Shown here one piece after another: positions 1-7,926 of a stretch of DNA of 64,000 bases (position 1 is its first letter; each line of letters starts with the position of its first letter). The translations under genes were made by a program, and so were the position numbers. A model generated the notes under the pieces. That model made no database searches and was not told the origin of the DNA. It saw nothing but the letters and a program-made list of their open reading frames with translations. Source of the stretch: an uncultured Bacteroidales bacterium. GTDB taxonomy: Bacteria; Bacteroidota; Bacteroidia; Bacteroidales; UBA1715. The stretch spans positions 117,745 through 181,744 of the forward strand of contig CALAUG010000030.1 in assembly GCA_937892155.1 (NCBI GenBank), read 5' to 3'.

Positions 1-237
1 GTTGACGATTAACCGTGTCCTCCAGACAGCTTTTGAGGTAAACATACCTGGCGTGATTGTTTCAAATTCCTTGGTAAAGTAAAAACTTTCGTCGTTGTAG
101 GTTACCGAAGGAGAAAAAAGCACGTATGAATGTTCTGGGAAATTGGTCTTGAGACTTTTCACCAAACTTCTGCTATAGTTTCCTAAGCCGGTTCCGTTAT
201 GGAATAATCGTTTTGCGTCAAACCCGATTTTGTACAT
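1..237 (-). CDS. Glycosyltransferase family 4 protein, N-terminal part (partial)
   Basis: The first 79 codons of a minus-strand gene are present; the rest lies beyond base 1. The product begins MYKIGFDAKRLFHNGTGLGN and continues YSRSLVKSLK. This is the usual start of GT4 (GT-B fold) glycosyltransferases: a short first beta strand, then an acceptor-side glycine loop of the G-T-G-x-G-N-Y-S type. Such enzymes move a sugar from a nucleotide donor onto a growing glycan, commonly LPS or exopolysaccharide, at the cytoplasmic face of the inner membrane. It starts 3 nt after the stop of the LutA-like gene, so the two are probably co-transcribed. Donor and acceptor cannot be told from the fragment. Confidence 0.75.
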   Translation of the reverse strand, partial: MYKIGFDAKRLFHNGTGLGNYSRSLVKSLKTNFPEHSYVLFSPSVTYNDESFYFTKEFETITPGMFTSKAVWRTRLIVN

Positions 238-240
238 ACT

Positions 241-957
241 CTAAAAGTTTGCTAAAATATTCACGATATGGATAGGTTTTATAGCAATGTTGTTGCGCTC
301 AACGTATGCATTGATATTCATCAGGCACGAAAACTCGGTTCCGGTAATGTATTCGGCACCAGTTTCAACAGCAAAACGTACTTTCTGTTCTACCATAGCC
401 GAAGAAATATCTTTTTGCTTAATTGAGAATGTTCCGCCAAAGCCACAGCACGTGGTACTTTCTTCCATTTCAACAATTTCAAGTCCTTTGACATTTTGCA
501 GTAAAGTACGTGGCTCGGTTGTCATTCCGTATTCGCGGAGAGCAGAGCAAGAATCGTGAACGGTTACTTTTCCGTTGAATGTGGCTCCAAGGTCGGTAAT
601 CTTAAGCACATTTACCAAAAAATCACAGATGTCGAACATTCTGTTTGAAAGTTGTTGTGCCTGTTGCTTTTCTTCTGCACTATCGAATAATGATTCGTAT
701 CTCCGTTTGATAAATCCTGTGCAGGAACCACCTGGGCTTACAATCATTCTGTCACCTTCGAAATCTTTTAGGAATTTGCGTGCCAGTTCCCTAGTCTCCT
801 TCTGGTATCCACTGTTGAACTGAGGCTGCCCGCAACACGTCTGGTTAGGGTTGTAGTGTACGTTACATCCTACGTGTTCTAGTATCTTAACTAAATTAGT
901 ACCTATTTCAGGAGAAATTTGGTCAACAAAGCAAGGAATGAAAATATCAACTTCCAT
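241..957 (-). CDS. lutA: LutA/YkgE-type (Fe-S)-binding cysteine-rich protein
   Basis: The 238-residue product has two CCG (cysteine-rich) domains, with CCGQP at residues 41-45 and CCGFGG at 170-175, plus further conserved cysteines at 9, 79 and 137. This is the LutA / heterodisulfide-reductase-subunit-B-like arrangement that binds a non-standard Fe-S cluster. In the family, LutA works with LutB and LutC to oxidise L-lactate to pyruvate. The ATG at 957 is chosen because the protein then starts MEVDIFIPCF, as relatives do; a start 21 nt upstream would only add an unconserved tail. The gene after it is a glycosyltransferase rather than lutB, so partners would have to be encoded elsewhere or the role differs. 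Fe-S binding is well supported; lactate use is inferred. Confidence 0.8.
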   Translation of the reverse strand: MEVDIFIPCFVDQISPEIGTNLVKILEHVGCNVHYNPNQTCCGQPQFNSGYQKETRELARKFLKDFEGDRMIVSPGGSCTGFIKRRYESLFDSAEEKQQAQQLSNRMFDICDFLVNVLKITDLGATFNGKVTVHDSCSALREYGMTTEPRTLLQNVKGLEIVEMEESTTCCGFGGTFSIKQKDISSAMVEQKVRFAVETGAEYITGTEFSCLMNINAYVERNNIAIKPIHIVNILANF

Positions 958-975
958 AAACAAAACATTATTATG

Positions 976-983
976 CAAATGTA
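976..983 (-). promoter_or_regulatory. -7 box of the lutA-like gene
   Basis: Read on the minus strand this is TACATTTG, a match to the Bacteroidota consensus TAnnTTTG, 18 nt before the chosen ATG. A 10-bp palindrome, TTGCCGGCAA, sits upstream at 1003-1012. No good -33 TTTG was found at the usual distance. Confidence 0.45.
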
Positions 984-1020
984 ATATTTTGCTCTAAATA
1001 ACTTGCCGGCAATCAAAACA

Positions 1021-1054
1021 TTTGCTCTTATTTTCGTGAAATATCGTATTTTTG
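1021..1054 (+). promoter_or_regulatory. Promoter of mnmA (TTTG / TATTTTTG)
   Basis: TTTG at 1021-1024 and TATTTTTG at 1047-1054 are 22 nt apart, close to the Bacteroidota sigma-factor pattern TTTG-N19-21-TAnnTTTG. The -7 box ends 15 nt before the mnmA ATG, giving a very short leader. Confidence 0.5.
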
Positions 1055-1069
1055 AACAATTAATTCGGT

Positions 1070-2146
1070 ATGGTACAGACAAAAATAGCAGTAGCAATGA
1101 GTGGTGGTATTGACAGTAGCATTACCGCATTGTTGTTGAAAGAACAGGGCTACGATATTGTTGGCATCACGCTCCAGTTGTGGGATAGTGGCGAGATTCA
1201 GAATGGCTGCTGTTCGTCGAAGGCAGTGGAGGATGCCCGTCAGTTTGCCGAACACATTGGCGTGCAACATTATGTTGTTGATGTTAAGGAACAATTCAAA
1301 TCGTGTGTGGTACGGAATTTTGTGGATGAATATATGAATGCACGTACGCCAAATCCTTGTGTGGTGTGCAACCCGAATGTAAAGTGGAAATCTATTTTGC
1401 AAAAAGCCGAAGAGTTGGGATGTGACAAAATTGCCACGGGGCATTATGCGCAGATCTCCTTTGCCAACGGACGGTATTACGTGACACGTGGTGTTGATGT
1501 ATCGAAAGATCAGTCGTACGTTATGTGGAATTTGTCGCAGGAACAGTTGGCTAAAACGGTATTTCCTTTAGGTAAATACAAAAAGTCGGAAATTCGTGAG
1601 ATGGCTGTAAAATATGGATTTACCGACTTAGTGCAGAAATCAGAAAGTCAGGAAATTTGTTTTATACCGGATGACGATTATAGAAAATTTCTTCGCTCGT
1701 ATGTGCCAGATTTCGATACCATTATACAGAAAGGTGAGTATCGTTCTACGGATGGGAAAGTTTTGGGTATGCACGAAGGATATCCGTTCTATACCATAGG
1801 TCAGCGAAAAGGTCTGGGTATTGCTCTCGGCGTTCCGGCATACGTGCAGGCTGTTGACAAGGATACTAATACTATCACTATTGGATATCGTGATGATTTG
1901 TTGTCGAGTGAATTGCTTGTATCGAATCTCCATTTTTCCAAATATGAATCATTTGATGCTGTTTCCCATTTGTCGGTGAAAATCCGCTATAATACCCAGC
2001 CGGCAGCTTGCCGTGTGGAATTGCAGGAAAATGGCCAGTATAAAGTTTGTTTTGAAAATCCCGTGTGGGCTGTTACGCCAGGACAGTCTGCAGTGTTTTA
2101 CGAAGGGGAAGATGTAGTTGCTGGTGGTATAATTGAGTTAATATAA
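1070..2146 (+). CDS. mnmA: tRNA-specific 2-thiouridylase MnmA
   Basis: MnmA uses ATP and a persulfide sulfur to make 2-thiouridine at wobble position 34 of tRNAs for Lys, Glu and Gln. The 358-residue protein carries the PP-loop ATP motif SGGIDSS at 11-17. The two catalytic cysteines fall where they should: C100 in NPCVVCN and C197 in ESQEICFIPDDD. C97 is an extra cysteine near the first. TGHYA (123-127) and the C-terminal PUA-like/beta-barrel part (YTIGQRKGLGI onward) are also present, and the length is normal for the family. It starts a short plus-strand operon; the phosphatase gene follows after 2 nt. Confidence 0.97.
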   Translation: MVQTKIAVAMSGGIDSSITALLLKEQGYDIVGITLQLWDSGEIQNGCCSSKAVEDARQFAEHIGVQHYVVDVKEQFKSCVVRNFVDEYMNARTPNPCVVCNPNVKWKSILQKAEELGCDKIATGHYAQISFANGRYYVTRGVDVSKDQSYVMWNLSQEQLAKTVFPLGKYKKSEIREMAVKYGFTDLVQKSESQEICFIPDDDYRKFLRSYVPDFDTIIQKGEYRSTDGKVLGMHEGYPFYTIGQRKGLGIALGVPAYVQAVDKDTNTITIGYRDDLLSSELLVSNLHFSKYESFDAVSHLSVKIRYNTQPAACRVELQENGQYKVCFENPVWAVTPGQSAVFYEGEDVVAGGIIELI

Positions 2147-2148
2147 AG

Positions 2149-3417
2149 ATGAGAAAAGTAGCATTATTAGTAGTAACACTTTGTACTGCGTTCGTAGCTT
2201 TTTCGCAGTCGGTGAAGGATGAGGTGTATGCCAACCACAATAAAATGTGCAGCAATCATTTCCGGTATGCACCACCAACAGAGAAGCAGACTGCTGCCCC
2301 AAAAGGGTATAAACCATTCTACATAAGCCATTATGGCCGTCATGGTTCACGTTATCATTATAAAGGCGATGATTACCGATATTTGTATGATATTTTTAAG
2401 AAAGCTGATAGGGAAGGTGTATTGACAGATTTTGGCAAATCGGTAGCGGGAAGAGTGTACCGTTTGTACAATGACGGATATCTCCGTGCTGGAGATTTAA
2501 CGCAGACAGGAAGAGCGCAGCACGCTGGTATTGCAGAACGTATGGGAAAGAATTTTCCAGAGGTTTTCAAAGGCAATGCGCGTGTAGATGTAACGGTATC
2601 GCAGTCGCAACGATGCATTATGAGTATGGATGCGTTTCTGTTGCAATTGAAGACGCAGTTTCCCGACATTACTATCACAGCAGAATCGAGCAAACGTGTG
2701 ATGTCTTTTATTTGCAACGATTCGTGGGATACCATAGCAAAATATACTGCAGATACAATCTGGAAAAATCAGTACGATGCGTTTCATGCAAAACACGTCA
2801 ATGCCGACCGTATGATGAAATCGCTGTTTACCGATGCAAATTATGTTGCACAACATATTGATGCTGTAGGTTTCATGAGGAAACTGCACGAAGTACACGG
2901 TACTATGCAAGGTATAGATGATTTGAATTTTGACTTTGAAGACGTGTTTACAACCGATGAACTGTATGGTTGCTGGTTGGCGCAAAATGCGTGGTGGTAC
3001 GGTGCATACGGACTTTGTCCATTAACGAAGGAATGTGGTTCCAAATTTGCAAAAAATCTTTTGACTCACATATTGGATGAAGCCGATAAAGCAATCGCAG
3101 GTAACGGTGTGTGTGCAACATTGCGTTTTGGTCACGACACCGGTTTGTTGCCATTGTGCTGCCTTATGCAGTTGGAAGGATGCAATGCCAAGGTTAAAAA
3201 TCTGGAACAGTTGAGTGAAGTTTGGAATGATTTTAAGATAATTCCGATGGCAGGCAATTTTCAAATGATTTTTTACAAATCAAAAAAGTCAGACGATATT
3301 TTAGTCAAGGTTCTACTTAACGAACGCGAAGTTGATTTGCCTATAAACAGTGATATTGCTCCATATTACAAATGGAATGACGTGGAGCAATTTTATAGAA
3401 ATATTGCGGCAGAGTAA
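2149..3417 (+). CDS. Secreted histidine acid phosphatase, MINPP/phytase-like
   Basis: The 422-residue protein has a cleavable signal peptide (about residues 1-19, ending AFSQ). It has the branch-2 histidine phosphatase signature RHGSRYH at 64-70, with the phospho-accepting His at 65, and the C-terminal proton-donor HD at 329-330 in RFGHDTGLLP. Family members hydrolyse phosphomonoesters. The RHG-x-R-Y form and overall length resemble multiple inositol polyphosphate phosphatases known from gut Bacteroides, so phytate or other inositol phosphates are plausible substrates; this is inference. It is expected in the periplasm or at the outer membrane. The 2-nt gap to mnmA suggests shared transcription, although the functions have no obvious link. 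Confidence 0.85.
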   Translation: MRKVALLVVTLCTAFVAFSQSVKDEVYANHNKMCSNHFRYAPPTEKQTAAPKGYKPFYISHYGRHGSRYHYKGDDYRYLYDIFKKADREGVLTDFGKSVAGRVYRLYNDGYLRAGDLTQTGRAQHAGIAERMGKNFPEVFKGNARVDVTVSQSQRCIMSMDAFLLQLKTQFPDITITAESSKRVMSFICNDSWDTIAKYTADTIWKNQYDAFHAKHVNADRMMKSLFTDANYVAQHIDAVGFMRKLHEVHGTMQGIDDLNFDFEDVFTTDELYGCWLAQNAWWYGAYGLCPLTKECGSKFAKNLLTHILDEADKAIAGNGVCATLRFGHDTGLLPLCCLMQLEGCNAKVKNLEQLSEVWNDFKIIPMAGNFQMIFYKSKKSDDILVKVLLNEREVDLPINSDIAPYYKWNDVEQFYRNIAAE

Positions 3418-3442
3418 TAAAAAAGAACTATGAGTAGAGGTT

Positions 3443-3471
3443 ACAAAGATGAGGCGGATCTTCATCTTTGT
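3443..3471. terminator. Hairpin between convergent genes
   Basis: ACAAAGATGA (3443-3452) and TCATCTTTGT (3462-3471) pair perfectly over 10 bp around a 9-nt loop, between the phosphatase stop and the convergent GGGP synthase stop. There is no clear T-run on either side, so intrinsic termination is possible but not certain. Confidence 0.45.
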
Positions 3472-3483
3472 TGGGTTCGGATA

Positions 3484-3504
3484 CTTAACTCTTAACTCTT
3501 AACT
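3484..3504. repeat. Heptamer repeat CTTAACT x3
   Basis: CTTAACT occurs three times back to back at 3484-3490, 3491-3497 and 3498-3504. The tract overlaps the 3' end of the minus-strand GGGP synthase gene and supplies its last codons and stop. It belongs to the set of 7-nt-period intergenic tracts seen elsewhere in the window. Confidence 0.8.
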
Positions 3505-4216
3505 TTCTAACAATTTCCATCATATTGTGGAGTAAATCCGGTTGCTTTTCTATGATGGTACCGATTACGGCTATGTCTGCCCCGCAGTCGTAGATTTGTT
3601 GCAATGTTTCGGTTGTACGGATACCGCCACCGACGATAACAGGTATGGTGCAGGCTTTTTTTACCCGTGAGATGACCTCAGGGTTTACGCACATGTTTGC
3701 ACCGCTACCACCTTCCAAATACAGCATTTTGAGTCCCAGCATTTCGCCTGCAAGTGCAGTTGCAACGGCAATATCGGGCTTATTGTACGGAATTGGGCGT
3801 GTATTGCTCATATATTCAACGGAAGTGGCGCCTCCGCAGTCAATTAATATGTAGCCAGTAGGAATAGCTTCCAGATGTGCATTCTTAATTACAGGTGCAG
3901 AAAGGACGTGGTTGCCAATAAGGAATTCCGCATTTCGTCCCGATATCAGCGACAGAAACAAAATGGCATCAGCATTTGCACTGACTTGACTTGCGTTTCC
4001 TGGAAACAATACAACAGGACCGTGATAATACTCTTTTATAATACTGATTGCGTGCTGTGTGCTGGAAGTGACAAGGCTACCACCAACAAATATGTAATCA
4101 ACTTGCTCCTTTTGGGCAGATTGGGAAATGCTACAAAGAGATTCATCAGATTGTTTGTCTGGGTCGATAAGCAAAGCGAGTTGCTTGTTGTTTGTAAGAA
4201 ACGAATCGTAAATCAT
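3485..4216 (-). CDS. Geranylgeranylglyceryl/heptaprenylglyceryl phosphate synthase (PcrB/GGGPS family)
   Basis: The 243-residue TIM-barrel prenyltransferase joins a polyprenyl diphosphate to sn-glycerol-1-phosphate, making an ether lipid precursor of archaeal type. The N-terminal LALLIDPDK (13-21), the FVGGS strand end, the LYLEGGSGA loop and the phosphate-binding IVGGGIRT are characteristic. Bacteroidota encode members of this family, and the chain length used cannot be read safely from sequence alone. It is the last gene of an operon-like run, 11 nt after the tail protease. Its final codons lie inside a heptamer repeat, so the C-terminal residues are probably not functionally important. Confidence 0.88.
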   Translation of the reverse strand: MIYDSFLTNNKQLALLIDPDKQSDESLCSISQSAQKEQVDYIFVGGSLVTSSTQHAISIIKEYYHGPVVLFPGNASQVSANADAILFLSLISGRNAEFLIGNHVLSAPVIKNAHLEAIPTGYILIDCGGATSVEYMSNTRPIPYNKPDIAVATALAGEMLGLKMLYLEGGSGANMCVNPEVISRVKKACTIPVIVGGGIRTTETLQQIYDCGADIAVIGTIIEKQPDLLHNMMEIVRKLRVKS

Positions 4217-4227
4217 AGTATCTATCG

Positions 4228-5796
4228 TTATTTGTTAGTTTCCAATGCTTCCAATGCTTTCAAAATCGTTGAATCGTCATTGTTATATATTTCGTAGAAA
4301 GCTTTATCTCCGAAAATATCGCGAATCACGTAGCACTGCGCTATTTTTTCAATTATCCCTATTTCCTTTTCGGTAAGCCGTGGTTGGCTTTGCTTTTGTA
4401 AAATATCTGTTATGTGAATTTGTTTTTTGAGATATGAAAATGCTGTATGAAATTCCATAGACTCCAATGTGTTTCTATTCTTTTCGGCATACGTAAATGC
4501 AAAATCATAGAGTGTACTGCTATTGGTAATCAATTTACATGCTTCTGAATATGGTATACTGTCAATCGGGACAAAAATATCGGGCATAATACCACCGCCT
4601 CCATAGACAATTTTTCCAGTTCTTGTAGTGAATTTAAGAGAATCGGGGAACATAATACTGTCGGCATCGTATAGTTCACCGCGGTAAAATCTGTCTATCA
4701 GTTCTTTGTCGTAGTCTTGCAGACTGCCATTATAGGGTTTTTGTATGCATCGTCCCGATGGAGTATAGAATTTCTTGGTAGATAGTCTAATGGTGGAGCT
4801 ATCCTGCAGTAGAAAATCTTCATTTACTACGCCTTTCCCAAAAGACCGTCGCCCGACAATGGTTCCGCGGCCGTTGTCCTGCATCGCACCAGCAAATATT
4901 TCGCTTGCCGAGGCAGAATATTCGTTTATTAGAACGCAGAGTTTCATATCCTGGAACATACCATTACCTTCGGCGCGATAGTATTCTGTATCACCTCTAC
5001 GTCCTTTAGTAAAGACAATGGTATCACCTTTATGCAGAAATTCATTGGCTAAATCGATAGCAGTATAGAGTAATCCACCTCCATTTTCACGTAAATCAAT
5101 GATGAGATTGGTAGCTCCTTGAGCCTGAAATTGTTTCACAGCAGTAATAAATTCGTTGTACGTGGTTTGTGAGAAACAATCGAAGGCAATAAAGCCAGTC
5201 TTGTCGTCGAGCATATAAGCAGAAGTAACACTTTCTATAGGAATTGCACCACGTACTATTTCAAACGGTATCAACTCGTTCGTTCCGATGCGTTTTATGC
5301 CAATGCTGACTTTTGTGCCAGAGGGTCCTTTCAGTAATTTGATAACCTTTTCGTTAGTAATACCCGTTCCTGCAATGGTTGAATCGTTCACGGTGACTAT
5401 TCTGTCGCCCGCGTGCAGGCCGATTTTCTCAGAAGGTCCGCCGTGAATGACTTGCACCACCACAATGGTGTCTTTCTGAATATTAAATTGAATACCTATA
5501 CCTTCGAACGAACCACGTATAGGGTCGGTTAAGTCTTTATAGTCTTCTGCTGAAATATATGAAGAGTGAGGATCTAGTTTCTCAAATAATAATGGAAGTA
5601 TCTCGTCGGAAAGACTATCTATGTTCACATCGTCAACATAATTTTCGGAAATAAGTCGCATAATTTCTTCAAACTTACCTTCCTTGACAACTGTTTGTTC
5701 TGCTGAGTGTGGGGAGAAAATCTTATACATCCACATTCCGGCAGCGAATGTCAGCGCAAATAAAAAAGGGAGAAGTATGGAGAGTTTATTCTTCAT
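4228..5796 (-). CDS. S41 family C-terminal processing (tail-specific) protease
   Basis: The 522-residue protein has an N-terminal membrane anchor or signal (about 4-24), a PDZ domain (about 85-170) and an S41 serine protease core. The catalytic serine is the middle one in the SASASEIF run (about S296), with the general-base lysine about 25 residues later in SFGKG (about K321). DLRENGGGLL precedes them as usual. Such enzymes trim or degrade periplasmic proteins from exposed C-termini. The ATG at 5796 is preferred over an in-frame TTG one codon earlier. It overlaps the deaminase gene by 11 nt, implying translational coupling. Signature and order fit Prc/CtpA-like proteases. Confidence 0.93.
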   Translation of the reverse strand: MKNKLSILLPFLFALTFAAGMWMYKIFSPHSAEQTVVKEGKFEEIMRLISENYVDDVNIDSLSDEILPLLFEKLDPHSSYISAEDYKDLTDPIRGSFEGIGIQFNIQKDTIVVVQVIHGGPSEKIGLHAGDRIVTVNDSTIAGTGITNEKVIKLLKGPSGTKVSIGIKRIGTNELIPFEIVRGAIPIESVTSAYMLDDKTGFIAFDCFSQTTYNEFITAVKQFQAQGATNLIIDLRENGGGLLYTAIDLANEFLHKGDTIVFTKGRRGDTEYYRAEGNGMFQDMKLCVLINEYSASASEIFAGAMQDNGRGTIVGRRSFGKGVVNEDFLLQDSSTIRLSTKKFYTPSGRCIQKPYNGSLQDYDKELIDRFYRGELYDADSIMFPDSLKFTTRTGKIVYGGGGIMPDIFVPIDSIPYSEACKLITNSSTLYDFAFTYAEKNRNTLESMEFHTAFSYLKKQIHITDILQKQSQPRLTEKEIGIIEKIAQCYVIRDIFGDKAFYEIYNNDDSTILKALEALETNK

Positions 5797-6235
5797 CAAT
5801 ATTCAACTGAATAACCTCAATATTGGCTCGTTTTAATAGTTGTATGCCGTCGTCAATACGATATGGCTCGGTGTAAACAACTTTTTTGATGCCTGACTGG
5901 ATGATTAATTTCGCGCATTCAATGCACGGAGATGTCGTTACGTACAATGTGGCTCCATCGCTATTATTTGCCGACTTTGCAACTTTTGTCAGTGCATTTG
6001 CTTCGGCGTGAAGAACGTATGCCTTGGTTTTTCCGTCTTCGTCTTCGCAAATATTTTCAAAACCCGATGGAGTTCCGTTGAAACCATCGGATATAATCAT
6101 TTTATCTTTTACCAACAAAGCACCAACTTGACGACGTTTGCAATAGGAATTTTCTGCCCATATTTTTGCCATACGTAGGTATCGCTTGTCAAGTTGTAAT
6201 TGCTTTTCTGCCAATATTTTATAATCGCAAGCCAT
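5786..6235 (-). CDS. Deoxycytidylate (dCMP) deaminase family protein
   Basis: The 149-residue cytidine-deaminase-fold enzyme carries the zinc site HAEAN (H76, E78) and PCIECAK (C104, C107). The N-terminal arrangement, with the zinc-site segment GFNGTPSGFENICE, is that of dCMP deaminase / ComE-domain-2 proteins rather than cytidine or tRNA adenosine deaminases. It is expected to convert dCMP to dUMP for thymidylate synthesis in the cytoplasm. It is the first gene of a run continuing into the tail protease, whose start lies inside its last codons. Confidence 0.9.
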   Translation of the reverse strand: MACDYKILAEKQLQLDKRYLRMAKIWAENSYCKRRQVGALLVKDKMIISDGFNGTPSGFENICEDEDGKTKAYVLHAEANALTKVAKSANNSDGATLYVTTSPCIECAKLIIQSGIKKVVYTEPYRIDDGIQLLKRANIEVIQLNIDEE

Positions 6236-6254
6236 ATCTCATTCATTTATGTAG

Positions 6255-6262
6255 CAAAAGTA
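6255..6262 (-). promoter_or_regulatory. -7 box of the deaminase operon
   Basis: The minus strand reads TACTTTTG, matching TAnnTTTG, 20 nt upstream of the deaminase ATG. A plus-strand TATATTTG at 6283-6290 in the same 172-nt gap may serve the divergent DUF1573 gene, though it lies 118 nt from that start. Confidence 0.45.
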
Positions 6263-6407
6263 AGAATTAATTTATGATTTGATATATTTGTGATGTTTAA
6301 ACCGAGAAGTTTTAACTGAATCTTATACTAATTTGGCAAGGTATTTGTAATTGAAATACGGAATTTTGAATGTAACATTTTTATTACGTTCTTTGTCTTA
6401 CTAAAAA

Positions 6408-6839
6408 ATGAAAGTTATGAAAAAGATTATTTTAGCAGTGTTGTTTGCAGGCATTATCCCATTTGTATCGTTTGCTCAGTGGGGAGATCCAGGTCAGAAT
6501 AAGCAATTGAGTGCAAGTGATTTGAAGGCCCCAGTTATAAAATGGGATAAAGATTCCTATAATTTTGGCGAAATTCCACAAGGTATTCCAGTTGACGTAG
6601 TTTTTGAGTTTACGAATACAGGAAATGCTCCGTTGATTATATCGAAGGTTGAGCCTGCTTGTAACTGTACCGATGCAATCTGGCCAAAAACACCTATTAT
6701 GCCAGGTCAGCGTGGAGAAATTCAAGTAACCTTTGACGCTGCCACAGGAGGAAAATTTTCTAAAACAGCAATCGTAACATCAAACGCAAAACCTACAGAA
6801 CAAACGTTGGTGTTTGTGGGAACGGTGGTGAAGAAATAA
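6408..6839 (+). CDS. DUF1573 domain periplasmic protein
   Basis: The 143-residue protein has a signal peptide (about 1-23, ending SFAQ) followed by a single DUF1573 domain of immunoglobulin-like fold. The family pattern is visible: WDKDSYNFGEIPQG, EFTNTGNAPLIIS, a conserved cysteine pair in EPACNCTDA and the closing PGQRGEIQVTFDA. DUF1573 proteins are abundant in Bacteroidota envelopes and resemble ASPM/SPD-2/Hydin modules; no reaction is established. An ATG three codons downstream (6417) is an equally possible start and gives a more typical MKKIILAV beginning. It stands alone between a divergent and a convergent gene and ends before a strong hairpin terminator. Confidence 0.88.
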   Translation: MKVMKKIILAVLFAGIIPFVSFAQWGDPGQNKQLSASDLKAPVIKWDKDSYNFGEIPQGIPVDVVFEFTNTGNAPLIISKVEPACNCTDAIWPKTPIMPGQRGEIQVTFDAATGGKFSKTAIVTSNAKPTEQTLVFVGTVVKK

Positions 6840-6862
6840 TATACAATGCAAATACATAATGT

Positions 6863-6895
6863 AAAAAAAGATGAAGCTTGCTTCATCTTTTTTTT
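6863..6895. terminator. Bidirectional intrinsic terminator
   Basis: GATGAAGC (6870-6877) and GCTTCATC (6880-6887) form a perfect palindromic stem flanked by an A-run (6863-6869) and a T-run (6888-6895), so it can terminate from either side. It also contains the stop and overlaps the last codons of the minus-strand GT9 gene. Confidence 0.85.
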
Positions 6896-7926
6896 GTATC
6901 ACTAATCATTATTTTTTTTACACTTTCCATTACCATCTCTACAGTAATGTCGTTCATACATTTAAAATGACCTTTGGGACAACAATTTTTACCCATTTTT
7001 GTACAAGGACGACATTCCAAATTATCTATTTGAGCTACGCGGCTAGTCGGCAAAATTGGGAAGTAACCAAACTGGCGTGCAGTTGGTCCGTATATGCCCA
7101 CAACAGGAACTCCAAGAGCTTCAGAAGCGTGCAGCATTCCAGTGTCGTTTGCAACAGTTGCAACAACTCTATTCAAGGCTGCGATAGATTGACTTAGATT
7201 AAATTTACCAGCAAAACTAATTGCCCCGCTCGTTGCGACAATTGAATCACAAATTTCGGATTCTTTATTTCCGCCAAGCAAAATTACTTGTATACTTAAA
7301 TTGTCGACAATTTGCTTAGCCAATTCCCCGAATTTTTCAATCTGCCACTGTTTGTTGGAAAAACTAGCTCCTGGGCAAAGTGCAACTATTGGTTTATCAA
7401 ATGAGATACCAGCTTGCGTAAATTGACTATCAACAACGGCTTGAACTGAATCGGGAACAATCAACTCAGTGTATTTGCCATCGGGTTCAACACCAAGTTG
7501 TTTCGCGACATCAATAAAACGTAAATAAACTGGACGTACCTCTTTATAGATGTCTTTGTGGAATGTTGTTAAAATCCAGCGGCGAAATACGTGTTTGTTG
7601 AATTTGTAAACTTGTTTTGCGCCGATTGTATAGCAAACAAACTTGCTTCTCCAATTTTTGTGAATGTCCAATGCAACATCATACCGTTCATGTTTCAGCT
7701 TGTTTCTAAGCAATTTCAATTCGGAGAAACCCTTTTTAGAATCAAATTCAATTACGTTTGAAACGAAAGGGACACAAGTCAATATATCGGCAAATTGTTT
7801 TTTGACGATAAAATCAATCTGTGCATTGGGAAATGCATTACGCAGACAGCGCAGTAATCCAGTTGTAAGTATAATATCGCCAATAGAGCTGAGGCGAAAT
7901 ACCACTATTTTATTGACGTCGTGCAC
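6883..7926 (-). CDS. Glycosyltransferase family 9 (heptosyltransferase-like, WaaF/RfaF type)
   Basis: The 347-residue GT-B protein starts with the family hallmark IVVFRLSSIGDIILTT. The donor-binding half has ALCPGASFSNKQWQIEKF and the late NDTGMLHASEALGVPVVGIYG motif. GT9 enzymes add ADP-L-glycero-D-manno-heptose to the LPS inner core; in Bacteroidota the donor may differ. The start is GTG at 7926, overlapping the glmS stop by one base (TAGTG), so it is translationally coupled and last in the operon. A late cysteine cluster (CRPCTKMGKNCCPKGHFKCM) is unusual beside enterobacterial WaaF, and a structural metal site is possible. The final codons lie in the terminator hairpin. Confidence 0.9.
   Translation of the reverse strand: MHDVNKIVVFRLSSIGDIILTTGLLRCLRNAFPNAQIDFIVKKQFADILTCVPFVSNVIEFDSKKGFSELKLLRNKLKHERYDVALDIHKNWRSKFVCYTIGAKQVYKFNKHVFRRWILTTFHKDIYKEVRPVYLRFIDVAKQLGVEPDGKYTELIVPDSVQAVVDSQFTQAGISFDKPIVALCPGASFSNKQWQIEKFGELAKQIVDNLSIQVILLGGNKESEICDSIVATSGAISFAGKFNLSQSIAALNRVVATVANDTGMLHASEALGVPVVGIYGPTARQFGYFPILPTSRVAQIDNLECRPCTKMGKNCCPKGHFKCMNDITVEMVMESVKKIMISDTKKR

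Noticed and set aside
1003..1012. 10-bp palindrome TTGCCGGCAA as an operator
   Set aside because: It is short and seen only once in the window, and no regulator gene is adjacent; this is too weak to call.
1028..1444. Minus-strand open frame of 138 codons across the mnmA start
   Set aside because: It is antisense to the conserved PP-loop part of mnmA, and the product is Cys/His-rich without a family pattern.
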